From Tenrec ecaudatus (taxonomy: Eukaryota; Chordata; Mammalia; Afrosoricida; Tenrecidae): a DNA stretch of 64,000 bases. The stretch is from contig NC_134547.1 in NCBI RefSeq assembly GCF_050624435.1, positions 28,692,419-28,756,418 on the forward strand, given 5' to 3'. The notes under the pieces were generated by a model. It did no database searches. It was not told where the DNA came from and saw only the letters and a program-made list of their open reading frames with translations. Positions 50,523-61,264 of the stretch are shown one piece after another. The first letter of the stretch is position 1. Every line of letters begins with the position of its first letter. The position numbers and the translations under genes are program-made.

Positions 50523-51040
50523 TATCTAGTACTATGTAATTATCCCAAAACAAAACAATTGACAACCACCATTGTTTTGCTCCCAGTGTTGTGTGTGAGG
50601 CATCTGGGAAGAGCTGGGCAGGTCTCTCAAGAGGTGTCAGTTCAATGGCCACTGGGGTTACAGTTGTCTGCAGGCTGGCCTGGCTTGGACATGCAGATGG
50701 CTCACTCATATGGTCCACAGTTGATGCTGGCTGTTGGCTACATGTGATCTAGGCATGTGCCCTATGATGCCTCCCAACATGGCAACCTCAGGGTGGTCAG
50801 ATTGTTTATGGCAAACCAACGGTCCAAAAGCTAGTGCTGCAGTGGACAAGGCAGAAGTTAGAGAAGCATCATTTCACCTGTGCACTATTGACCAAAGCAG
50901 TTACTGGCCTACCCAGATTCACAAAGAGAGCTTACAGACCTCATTCAATGAGTAAAATGTAGAAAAACGTGTGGGCCTCTTTACAAGCAACCACAGATGC
51001 TCTTCCCCCAGAGAACAGGTTGCCTCCTCTGTTTGGTCTC
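50522..51040. other. Old interspersed repeat, family uncertain
   Basis: 'aatggccactggggttacag', 'catgcagatggctcactcat' and 'gcatcatttcacctgtgcac' resemble a widespread ancient mammalian repeat that I cannot name with confidence. No gene. Confidence 0.35.
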
Positions 51041-51044
51041 TGGA

Positions 51045-51143
51045 GCCCTGCTGCTATAGTGATTATGAGCTATTTGAACTTCAATCCCCAAGGTCAATAG
51101 TTCAATATTGCCTGCCTTTCCCTGGAAGAAAGATAGGGTTTTA
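51045..51143 (+). mobile_element. AfroSINE, 5' half (split)
   Basis: 'ccccaaggtcaatagttcaa' and 'tggaagaaagatagggtttt'. The 3' half resumes at 51,738. Confidence 0.75.
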
Positions 51144-51737
51144 CTTGACATCCCCTTACAGAAGGGTTTAGGGGAGGAAACAAGCCAGTAAAGGTGAGAT
51201 GTAGCAACGATGAAAAATACAACTTTCCTCTAGTTCCTAAATGCTTTTCTCCCCTCCCCCCACCACTATCATGATCCCAATTCTACCTTACAATGCTGGC
51301 TAAACCAGAGGATGTACACTGGTACAGATAGGAGCTGGAAACACAGGGAATCCAGGGCGGATGATCCCTTCAGGATCAGTGGTGTGAGTGGCGGTACCAG
51401 GAGGGTGGAGGGAGTGTAGGTTGGAAAGGGGGAACAGATTACAAGGATCTACATGTGACCTCCTCCCTGGGCGACGGACAACAGAAAAGGGAGTGAAAGG
51501 AGACGTCGGACAGGGAAAGATATGACAAAATAATAATTTATCAATTATCAAGGGTTCCTGCGGGAGGGGGGAATGGGAAGGGAGGGGGAAAAAAGACCTG
51601 ATGCCAAGGGCTTAAGTGGAGAGCAAATGCTTTGAAAATGAAGAGGGCAATGAATGTACAGATGTGCTTTATACAATTGATGTATGTATGGATTGTGATA
51701 AGAGCTGTATGAGGCCCTAATAAAATGATTTTTTTTA
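51144..51737 (+). mobile_element. LINE 3' end with polypurine tract, inserted in AfroSINE
   Basis: 5'-truncated copy of the 33,215 family: 'ttgacatccccttacagaag' to 'ccctaataaaatg' plus tail. Flanked by AAAGATAGGGTTTTA (51,129-51,143) and AAAGACAGGACTTTA (51,738-51,752), a 15 bp imperfect target-site duplication. Confidence 0.85.
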
Positions 51738-51862
51738 AAAGACAGGACTTTATATTCCCGTAAATAGTTACAGTCTCAGAAATTCATAAGGGTAGTTCTA
51801 CCCTGCCATATAGAGTCACTATGAGTTGGCATCAATTTGATGGCAGTGAGTTTGGATTTTTG
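51738..51862 (+). mobile_element. AfroSINE, 3' half (split)
   Basis: 'tatattcccgtaaatagtta', 'gagtcactatgagttggcat', 'tgatggcagtgagtttgg' complete the SINE begun at 51,045. Confidence 0.8.
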
Positions 51863-52260
51863 CTTCGTTTTGTTTTACATCTTCAGTGCCTCGCACATAG
51901 TCAATGGGCACTTTAAATATCCATTATTTGCTGCCTGAACAAGTAGTGAGTACACTAGCAAGCCACACAGCAGTGAAAAGGAATGCTTACACACTGGCGA
52001 ATTCAGGAACATATGTTGAGCAGAAACACCAAATCACCAAAGGTTATGTGGTGTGTGATTCCTCTTCTTAAAATTATAAGCAAAACTAAAAATACTTAAT
52101 TCCAGAATCCAGATATAGTTTTTAAACTTTGTTTTTTAGTAAAGAAGCTATAAAAACAAAAATTCAGCAGAATGTCTACCAATGGCAATCATAGGAATGA
52201 ATTAGAGTAGTGAGGGGTAAAATTTATGTGTAAAAATATAGTAAATGCTTATGTTTTCTC
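51862..52260. other. Intergenic stretch, no feature recognised
   Basis: AT-rich; possibly an old LINE fragment near 51,950-52,110. No gene. Confidence 0.45.
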
Positions 52261-52261
52261 T

Positions 52262-52400
52262 AGGTCTGAAACTCACTGCCACTGAGACAAGGTTGATTCG
52301 TAGTGACCCCATAGGAGAGGGTAGAAATGCCCCTGTGCGTTTTCAGCATTATAATTCCTTATGGGAGTAGAAAGCCTTGTTTTTCTCTCCCAGGTCTGGA
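52262..52400 (-). mobile_element. AfroSINE, reverse, partial
   Basis: 'gattcgtagtgaccccatag' and 'ttccttatgggagtagaaag'. Confidence 0.75.
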
Positions 52401-52439
52401 ATTGCTCTGGGCAGAAAGGAGCTTTTGTAGTATGCAGCA

Positions 52440-53290
52440 TCTAGCATCGAAAAACTCCCTCTGAGTTAGTGCACCCAGTGGTATCACCTGGGAAGGTTCT
52501 CTCTGGTCTCAGTGAATTTTTCGTGAAAGCAGTTTTGCTGAAACTTCATGTTTTGTGATGGCCGATTTAAGAGAACAGTGCACAGCTGTGAAATTTTGTT
52601 TCCTGCTCAGGAAAAATGCTGAAGAAACTTGCTATGATGTTGAACACAACTTACAAGGACAGCGTTGTGGGAAAAACTCAAGTATACAAGTTGTTTTCTG
52701 ATTTCAAAATGGTGAAATGTCGATTGATGACAAACCTTGTTCTGGATATCTCTCAACTTCCTGGATGGATGAAAACTGGAGTTTGTTCCACCAGGTCAAA
52801 CTGTTAATCAAGCTTTCCATTTAGATGTTCTGAAAAGATTGCATAACAGTGTGTGACATAAAAGGCCTGATTTGTGGCAGACACAGGACTGGTTTTGCTA
52901 CCACGACAATGCACCTGCTCATGCAGCCATCTCAGTGTGCCAATTTTTGGCAAAAAACAGCATGCTTTTCTTGTCCCATGCACCTGACTCACCTGACCTT
53001 GTTCTTTCTGACTTCTTTTTGTTTCTGTGAATGCAGAGGGACATGCAAGAACAGCAGTTTGACGCTGTAGAAGAGGTGATGAAAAAAACGAGGGAGGCGC
53101 CGTCAGCCATCCAAACAGATGGCTTGAAAAACATTTCCAAGAATGGAATCACAGATTTGGCAAATGTATTAAGTGTAATGGAGAGTACTTTGAAGGTGAT
53201 AAGGTCGTTTTGTAAAAACATTTAAATACATAGCTTTGGGGGGAAAATCCGTTTTTGGCGGGGTATCCCGAGCATGTCAAAATAAAAAGG
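52440..53290 (+). mobile_element. Mariner transposon relic (DD34D)
   Basis: Broken transposase. At 52,570-52,660 a + frame reads EQCTAVKFCFLLRKNAEETC, the N-terminal helix-turn-helix region. At 52,890-53,030 another reads WFCYHDNAPAHAAISV...SPDLVLSDFFLF. The Asp of HDNA and the Asp of SDFF are separated by 34 residues, the mariner DD34D signature. A gap removes the first catalytic Asp region and frameshifts are present. Further on EEVMKKTREAP...FQ-like C-terminal coding continues to about 53,220. Ends are not exactly placed. Confidence 0.85.
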
Positions 53291-54185
53291 TAGAAAAAAT
53301 TAGTGATAAAATTCCTTTTATTAGATTTGATGGGGCATACTCAGATGTTTATATCATTATTTATGTATACCTCCTAATTATTATGTAAATGTTAGTTTGT
53401 AGCTGCTCAATATTTAAAAGGACAACATAATAAAAGAAAGCTTTTATGTATCTAGTAATGTAATTAAAATTTATAAAGATAAAAATTGGGGCATAAGTAA
53501 GAAATGCACAAAACACATTTTAATGAGATATTTTAATATTAACGACATATTTTAAAATAATCTTAATTCTTTGATAGATAAAAGAAACATTTTTTTTAAA
53601 AGAAGTGGACAGGTCTGCTCTCTGTGTGCCTACCTGAGTCCAATTGGTGAGTGGAAGCGTGTGAAGTATAGTAATGAAGAAATGAGTAGTGTTTGGATAT
53701 GTTCCATTGACATCAGTGACGTTGTCCGTAGATACCAGGGATGAAAGAGAAGAGGATGAGCTGGCTGGTTGAAGTGCAGGGATGTGTGCAGACTCCTAAT
53801 CTTGCAATTGGTACCAATTCTGACCTAGCTTGGATAGCTAGGTATGAACTGACCAAGGCCTGTCTGAATAAGAAAGACATGAGCTGATGTGAGTTGCTGC
53901 AATTTAATGAATTCTCTGGACTGGACTTTGCTTGTGGATACAGATGCCCAATTGGTATAGAAGATTATTCACATCAAGGAAAATGCTTGCCTTCTCGGAG
54001 CACTGGTTTAATAGGTGGCAGTACAAATTCTTTCTCTAATCTGCCTTATTTCATCTTCCTAGGAGTCCAAGGAAACACATTTTCCATCTTTATCCCTTAA
54101 TCTTCCTAATACTTTACAACTTTCTTGAATTCAATTATTTAGCTCAATGTTGTTCAGATTTGTCAGAATGAAGTGAGAAGGAGGA
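53290..54185. other. AT-rich intergenic stretch, nothing recognised
   Basis: Strongly AT-rich, no gene, no repeat that I can name. Confidence 0.5.
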
Positions 54186-54189
54186 GGAG

Positions 54190-54302
54190 AATGTGGTTCT
54201 TTAGAGAACCACATCTTTCTCCTATGGAGTGGGTGTTGGGTTTCAACTGCCAACCTTTCAGGTAGCAGCCAAGTGCTTTAACCACCATGCTACCAGGGCC
54301 CC
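54190..54302 (-). mobile_element. AfroSINE head fragment, reverse
   Basis: 'ggtttcaactgccaaccttt', 'aggtagcagccaagtgcttt', 'ccaccatgctaccagggccc'. Confidence 0.8.
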
Positions 54303-54511
54303 TTGGAAGTACATGTAAATATCCACATGCAAGGAGCTTCATTCTTGCATTTTTTCGGCCTGGAAGCAAGTAGATGTGGTCATCTGTGGACACTTAGGTC
54401 AAACGTGAGTGTGTGTAAAAGTGCTTTGCATTATTCTGCATCATTCTTGATAAAAGAAAAACCACAGGACAGTAGTTTTCCATGTCTACTAGATTTCAGT
54501 TGCAGCTGATT

Positions 54512-54699
54512 TTTAATAAACTGCTATCCGGTTCATTATGACTCATGGCAACCCTACATAACTTTCTAAGGCTGTAAATCTTTATGGGAACAGACAAAAT
54601 CAAAACCAAATTCAATGCCATTAAATTGATGGCAATTCTTAGTGACCCTATAGGACAGGGTAAAACTGCCCCCGTGAGTTTCTGAGACTGTAACTCTTT
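54512..54699 (-). mobile_element. AfroSINE pieces, reverse, second one split
   Basis: Piece 1 (54,512-54,597) has 'cattatgactcatggcaacc'. Piece 2 (54,612-54,699) has 'agtgaccctataggacaggg' and 'tttctgagactgtaactc' and appears to continue at 55,166-55,270. Confidence 0.7.
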
Positions 54700-55165
54700 T
54701 TTTAAAATTTTAACCCATTATGATTTATTCTTTACAACATTTTATTTGAGTTCAATGGTTTGCACTCATATAGCCAAGAGGCAACAAAATGTAATATAAA
54801 TAATTGGTCTGAAGTCTTTGTATTGAAGGTTCATACAAAGACTCTTGCTTCGGGAAAACAGGAGTGTAAAGAAACAAAATGAACACGTAGCCTCCTTGGC
54901 TCCAAATGTCCAGTAGAAAATAACAAGTTGGTGTAATTGTAGATGTTAACATGGAAAACAGACCTTGTGCAAATATTAACGTTAACACCCAGGACTTCTT
55001 TTGTATGAATATTATAAACTATATGCAATACTTCAACTACAAACATTTCTTGCTGGAATGTTCTCTAACCTGAGTTTCCTTATTATGAAAAAGAAAAGAT
55101 GTTAAGTGCCTCACAGTGGAAACAAACTCTGACGATCAAACACATTCCTTTCCATGTAACTGAGC
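54700..55165 (-). pseudogene. Possible processed retrocopy of an mRNA 3' UTR
   Basis: A 466 bp non-SINE block splits an AfroSINE. On the - strand it ends in two AATAAA signals (54,746-54,741 and 54,729-54,724) followed by an A-rich stretch (T/A run at 54,697-54,711), as expected for a reverse-transcribed, 5'-truncated mRNA tail. No coding frame or parent gene is recognised. It could instead be an unknown LINE tail. Confidence 0.4.
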
Positions 55166-55270
55166 ACAAGTTACAGAGCGTAGCCTATATTGTTTGGTTC
55201 CCTCAGAGCAGCTGGTGGTTTCCAACTGTAGACCTTGAGGATCACATCCATCTCATAAGCACTAAGTCAT
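55166..55270 (-). mobile_element. AfroSINE remainder (split)
   Basis: 'cagagcagctggtggtttcc', 'actgtagaccttgaggatca', 'ctcataagcactaagtcatc' fit the head half of the SINE begun at 54,612. Confidence 0.65.
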
Positions 55271-55279
55271 CAGACAGCT

Positions 55280-56285
55280 TCATGTTTTACCCATAGTTTG
55301 GGCACTAACCTGGCAGTTTATCTAACCAGAGTTTCTGATACAATTTGTATTTTTTTTGTAGAACATGTAAGGTGTCTTTTAAACAACAGGGCCAACATAT
55401 TCCATAGACCCCCTTTTATTGCACTTTAAACAGGACAACTACAATTCGATTATCCAAACAAAAAGAGCTGTCAGCACGAGGAAACTGGTGCCTGGTTTTC
55501 CTATGTACAATAGTGAACAGAAGACTCATCATAAGGCCATCATTGGTGGCAGGTTCCAATCTTCGAGAAGTAGAGAAAGGACCATGATTTGGATATATAC
55601 CTAATTGCAGGTTGAAAGCTTACAGGATTGATTCCAGAACTTTGGCCATGTGGTTGCATGGTGGACAGGCTGTGACTCAGGACCACGGACACTGAGTCAG
55701 AGTCCCCAGGACCCCAACTTGAAGTTAAATTAGCTAACAGGTAGCTATTTTTGGCAGAGGCCATGCCAGGCCAGTTCTCTGTTCTGTGTGAGCCCATGGG
55801 TAAAGTGCACCTCCTTGGGCTTGCCCTGGCGCCTGTCTGAGCATAGCCACCTTGCTGGTGTGATGGTCAGCATGCACTGCGGACACAAAAAGACCTTAAA
55901 TCACATCTGAACTTTATGTCGGGAGTACACCCTTCCACAAACGAAGTGCCTTGAATGTAAGCTCTAATGCATAACCGTGATTTAGCATGACTGTGATTTA
56001 GCAACATATAAAATATATCCAAGCTGTAATGGTCAAAGAACATACATTATATTCAAGTGTCTATGAAAGAGTTACCATAAAACAACACCACTACTCCTGG
56101 TGTAGTGGGGGTCGGGAGCTGTTACTTTAGGCAATCACGGAAATGCTAATACAGTCCCACAAGTAGAGCTTCCATTGTCCACAGCACAATGTCCAATGAA
56201 AATGCTAGCAATCAACTTGGAAATCAAAAGAAAAAAATAGTCTTTTAGAAATGTTCTCAATTAAAAATATACTAAAAATGGCAAG
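55280..56285. other. Intergenic stretch, nothing recognised
   Basis: No gene or nameable repeat. Confidence 0.5.
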
Positions 56286-56289
56286 TTCA

Positions 56290-56465
56290 GTTCTGTTTAC
56301 TGAACCCACCAGACCAGGCACTCCCCCATGGAAGCGAGATAAGGCTGTCTGCTCCCAGAAAGTCCAACAGGCTCAGAAAACTGGGAGCAGTCCCCCCTCC
56401 TCTGTCCTCTAGGCTTGAGATCTGAGTCAAGATGGGATTGATGGCAGGGGGTTTGGGTTTGGGAT
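56290..56465 (+). mobile_element. AfroSINE (partial)
   Basis: 'gaagcgagataaggctgtct', 'gctcccagaaagtccaacag', 'gatgggattgatggcagggg'. Confidence 0.75.
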
Positions 56466-56581
56466 CTTACACTTATTGTGGTGTTTGTGCTCTCAGCCAT
56501 CCACATACCACTCACGGCTTCCCTGTGACTCTGATAAACTTGATGGAATTAAAAAGAAATCTTGGTGTAGTAGATCTTTTT

Positions 56582-56966
56582 AAAAATCATTTTATTAGGG
56601 GCTTATACAACTCTGATCACAATTCATACATATATCCATTGTGTCAAGCACATTTGTACATATGTTGCCATCATCGTTTCAAAACACCTGCTTTCTACTT
56701 GAGCCCTTGGTGTCAGCTCCTCATTTCCCTCCTTCTTCCCCCTCCCCCATGAACCCTTGATAATTTATAAATTATTATTATTATTTTGTCATATCTTATA
56801 CCATCCGACGTCTCCCCTCACCCACTTCTCCACTGTCTGTCCCCCAGGGAGAGATTATATGTAGATCTTGTCATCTGTTCCCCCTTTCTCCCTCACCTTC
56901 CCTCCACACTCCCAGTATCGCCACTCTCACCACTGGTCCTGAGCGGTTCATCTGTCCTGGATTCCC
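56582..56966 (-). mobile_element. LINE 3' end, reverse, with target-site duplication
   Basis: Reverse copy of the 33,215/51,144 family: 'cattttattaggggcttata', 'cccttgataatttataaatt', 'cactcccagtatcgccactc'. Flanks AGTAGATCTTTTT (56,569-56,581) and AGTAGGTCTTTTT (56,967-56,979) match at 12 of 13 positions. Confidence 0.85.
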
Positions 56967-57327
56967 AGTAGGTCTTTTTTATAGTAACAACAGGGCCTGG
57001 TGCTCAGCCACGTTGGCACGTGGCTCCGCCTGCCGTCCTCCGTCAGTCTAGTGTTGCGTCACCACAGGCGATAAGTAGCTTTTCCAAGAGAGGAGAGTTT
57101 TCGGTTTTTATTCTCTTTTATCCAGGGCTTGGTGCAGAGTGGGACCCAGGCCCCTTCCATGATCCATGTTTTCACCTTTGAGTCAGAGTCGGCCACTGGC
57201 AGCAACTAAACAACAATGCAATAAAAAAAATAAAGTGACTTTTTAAAAAGAGTAAATGTATACTCGAGTCCTAAACTCAGTACGTACTCTATAATTTATT
57301 TTATATATTATGGCAAATTATATGTGA

Positions 57328-57403
57328 GGGGGCTTCAAACCATTTGTGTAAACATTCCCATTATCTCTTAATCCCATTTTTCTGTATAAAACTTGAAGCA
57401 CCC
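57328..57403. mobile_element. Short palindromic MITE (about 76 bp)
   Basis: gagggggcttcaaaccattt and the inverted aaaacttgaagcaccctc bound the element, with TA next to each end as in Tc1/mariner. Same arms as 25,262-25,518. Confidence 0.55.
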
Positions 57404-57829
57404 TCTTATAACCACACATTTGCCATTTTAATCCATTTTCAGTGTACAATTCAGTACATGAACTGTATTCGTCATCTTCTGTAGTCAGTGGTTTTCATTC
57501 TTTCTTTCTTAAAAAATAATCCTCTGAGGATTTTAAACATACATGTATTAAACATATATATTTATATTAAAAAATACAAAGCACATATATTTCAACACAC
57601 ACACATATTTAATGGGTTTTCAGCAACTTCACTTCTCATTTAACACTCTTTACCCAGTGCTCTGGGTGTTGGTGAGGAAATTATCCCTTGCCTTCACCGA
57701 GCTCCACAAGCTGGAAAGTCTTACTGTTCTGCACAGTCTTCCTTATTTCCATTCTAGTGGCTTTGCTTTCCCAGCCGTAGGCTCCCCCGCCCCGCCCACC
57801 CCCCTCCCAGCTTTGCTTTGGTGGAATGG

Positions 57830-58960
57830 CTGACGTTTGGGTCTCAAATCCTAGGGTCGTTCATGGAGCCATGCTCTTGGGCCATCTCTTTTACCCCCTG
57901 TGCCGATTTATTTCTTCACCGCTGTACCATTCTCTGGGATTGTCCGTCCTTCTTGTTTCAAGCTATGCGATCCTCTAAAACTATTTTATGGTTCCAGAAA
58001 AAAAAAAATCTGTTAATGCGATTGGTTAACCTGACTCACGTATTTTTGTTTCAAGGTCCCACCTCAGGATTTTCAATGTTTTACGTCAGATATTTAATAT
58101 TGGACGCATGACTAAATTGATGAGTCATTAACAAACAAATAAAAGTAGATTTTGGGGGGAGGGGTGGTGTGCCTTGAGTTCGGATAATTCACCTGCCCAT
58201 GTATTTCCTGTGGCCCTCAAGGGTGTGTGCAATTAATTCCGTGTGGGAGAATCTGAGATGATTAGCTACAATCTCCGTGCTTTGAAGGTGTGACTGTTGA
58301 GGGCAGAGCCAGATAATTAATTAGATTGGAACCATCTGTGTGCCCAAGGTCTGTCCTTGACATTAATTGAAGCCCTTCCAAAAAGCATAAGAAAAAAACC
58401 AAAAAGGATTACTTATATCCTTTAGAACATGACTCCAAAATTCTTTCAAATGTTTCAATAATTCTTAAAGTGTCAGTAATTGCCTTAGTTCCATGTGCTT
58501 AAAGGGATTTATGAAGAGTCATTTTCCCATGACAATTTAAAATGAAGAACTCCGTGTTGAAAAAATGTCACTGAAATAATTGTCTTTTGATGAATTTGAG
58601 CTACAGTTCCACACGTTATGAGCTCGTCTGCTGCGAGGAAAGAGGCTGAGGCTTCTCAAGCTCTCCTGGAAGTGGGTCACCCGGAGCTTAACTCCTGTGC
58701 CGTTTAGGACCGGGCCCAGTGCTGTGGTTTCAGAGACAGCATCTTGTGCTCTGGGCCCAAGCACAGGAAAACCTCTCCCTTCATCCTCCTACAGAACTGA
58801 GCCAGCTGGGTGTCCTCCGGGCTTGTCTTTGTCCTCCTGGGGCCCCATGACAAAGAGATGGGCTTCCTCTCATTCCTGGTGACTCCCGGGTGATTCCCCA
58901 GCAAAATGACTCTCGGAAATTCAGGGGCATGAAGAGAGCATGGAGATTTTCCCACTTTTC
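57830..58960. promoter_or_regulatory. Candidate conserved non-coding element(s)
   Basis: About 1.1 kb without any repeat signature, in a region otherwise crowded with insertions. The densest part is about 58,160-58,560. Motifs include TGAGTCA (AP-1 type, 58,121-58,127), ATTAATTA with TAATTA (58,314-58,319), other AATTAAT cores near 58,230 and 58,362, and CTTTGAA (TCF/LEF-like) near 58,281. Inference only. Confidence 0.35.
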
Positions 58961-59262
58961 TTAAGTAAGAGCTACATATTCTGTAAGCCTATAGATAGAG
59001 CAGCTGTGAAGGTAAGCTACAATTTTCCAAACTCAGATCTGGCTCGGTTACACTCAGCCCTAGGACTTCCCACGCCCCCCCACCCCCCACCCCCGGTCCC
59101 TTTGAGGAACTATATCGACCAACACTGGACTCCAGACAAAACACAAAGGAAAAGGCACACTTTCCCAGGAAAATATGGAAAATAAATGTGTCATTTTCAC
59201 ACTTCACTGTGTAAAGATTGCACCACTTCACTGAGTTTCAGTCATTTATAGAAAATGACCCT

Positions 59263-59575
59263 GGGTTTGGGGACTCGGCTGGTGGCAGTTCAGTAGTAGA
59301 AGGGTCCCTTCCTGTTCAGAGACTTGAGTTCGGCTCCCAGCCCATGGACCGCTTGCACAGCCTCCACTCCTCTGTCAATTCGAGCTTTCAGACTAGGAAG
59401 GAAGACTTGTCTATTTGCTTTGGGGAATCAGCCAGTGGATCTTATGGATCATAGCAGTCAGATCTGTAAGCAGCCACAGGGATGGTACAGAACCAGGCCA
59501 TGCTTGGTTTCATTGTGCATGGGGTCACCGTGAGTCAGGGGCCCATGAAGGCAGCTACGAACAAGAATATCATCA
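59263..59575 (+). mobile_element. Full-length AfroSINE
   Basis: The tRNA-like head 'ggtggcagttcagtagtaga' carries box A-type sequence and 'agttcggctcccagcccatg' box B-type sequence. The body is 'cacagcctccactcctctgt', 'agactaggaaggaagacttg', and the RTE tail 'ggggtcaccgtgagtcaggg'. It is about 300 bp, whereas most other copies here lack the head. Confidence 0.75.
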
Positions 59576-59609
59576 CGGCCTTACAGACTTGAAAGAAGCA
59601 GGAAAACTG

Positions 59610-60118
59610 ATAATAGTTAAAGTTTATTGTGCCAACTTGGCCGATAAACACATGTGGGGTTAATTGAAGGGTGGAGAAATAAATGACTCAGCCTTTCTGG
59701 TTCTCCGGTCTCTTGCTTTGTGCTGGTAGGACCAGGGTGCAATTGCCTTAGCCAGTTCCCTGCTTCAGCTGGCAAGGCTTACTTCCTGCAAGACATACCA
59801 AAGGAGAAGCCACATGGACCTACCCCGATGCAGCCCTGGGTGCTGGAGCAGCCGTGTGGAGACCCCTGCCAGCACTGAGATGTTTACACATTCACTGACT
59901 CAGCTTTCCTCCTGCAGTCGGCATCATAGTGTGTGTTTTGTGAGATGGAAGAGGACTTTGTGGATTGGTGTTGGACATAGGAGTTAATGTTGAACTTATG
60001 GCTTGGGCAGCACTGGGTTGAGATATTTTCTTGATGCGCACTTAACCTTTATATAAAACTCTCTCTTATACATTAGTTTCTGTGGATTTGTTTCTCTAAA
60101 GTACCCAGACTAACACAA
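59610..60118 (+). mobile_element. MaLR/MLT1-type solo LTR
   Basis: 'gtttattgtgccaacttggc' at the start and 'tttctctaaagtacccagac', 'taacaca' at the end. About 500 bp, no internal genes. Confidence 0.7.
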
Positions 60119-60329
60119 AGACAGACTTGCCCTCAGGGAGGTTGGCCACTACTGAATACCAAGAATAACAGGAAGAAGATAGAGCTGCCTCAGTTTGGCC
60201 TCTGCCTACTGTAATCACTGCTGCCTACAGATGATCTCTCTGTTCTATGTCAGTCATGCAGGATCCAGGATCCTGGCCGTGATCCTACAATTGGCCAAAT
60301 GTAGGACACTTGCCTCCCCTGACATCTTA

Positions 60330-60978
60330 GGGTGGACTCTCTAGAGAAGCAAAATCAGTGAAGCTTATAAATGTATAGAGAGAAATATGTATCACAAAAA
60401 TGGCCCACACAGTTGTATTAGGTGGTAAGTCCAAGTCTAGGCAAATTCCAAGTCTGTGAGTCAGATGTTAGGCTAGAAGCTTCTACTGACCTCATTAGTT
60501 GTGGAGGAGGCTGGTGAACCTGGCATCAGCAGGAAGAGGTCAAGCTTGAGACTGCAGAGGCGAATGAATTCAAGGTTGACAGCTCAGCTGACAGGCCACT
60601 GACAATACTCAGGGTCAGCAGGCAATATGGCAGGCCATTGGCTCAAGTCCCAAGAGCCAGAGGTCGATGAGTCAGATACAAGATTCAGGTCCAGCAAAAA
60701 GCAAATAAGCTTTTCCACAGTGCTCACTTATATTAGAAGCAGGCCCCATCCCCAAAGAAACTGCCTTTCAATTTATTTAATTAGGGCTGTGATCTGAATA
60801 TAGCTATTGCATACCACCCTATTCTTCCTACAGCTGATTGGCTGCTCATAGCAGATCCCATTATGGAAGTGATTACATTGAGTTCGATCATATCCCGAGG
60901 GCTCACTAGGCCTTAACTGCCAAACCACTGAGAACCAGGCCCCAGACAAGTTGATACCAAGCCTACTTATCACACCTG
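60330..60978 (-). mobile_element. MaLR/MLT1-type LTR, reverse
   Basis: 'gactctctagagaagcaaaa' at the left and 'cagacaagttgataccaagc' at the right are reverse LTR ends. 'gctgattggctgctcatagc' matches the MLT1 interior. Confidence 0.6.
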
Positions 60979-61264
60979 CCAGTTAAGCCTCCCCCAAAGA
61001 CAAGGTTTACCTCCCTACCTCCTATAGAGGTGGGGGATGGGGAAGACAGAGATCTGAAGTCTCTGTCAAGATGACACCATGAGGGAAAAGTGACATTTCA
61101 TAAGGAATGAGGTGTCATGTGAGGGCAAACGGAAACCGGGCAGTCAATGATGAACCAGTGACTGCTGCTGAACCAAGAAGGCAAAGAAATTCTCTGTGGC
61201 TAAGGTCTAGGAACCCAACCCATGGGGGCAGCTCTTTGGTCACCACTCCAGTCGCATCTGTAAT

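Noticed and set aside
52849-53225. Apparent small genes near 53 kb
   Set aside because: They are frameshifted pieces of a mariner transposase.
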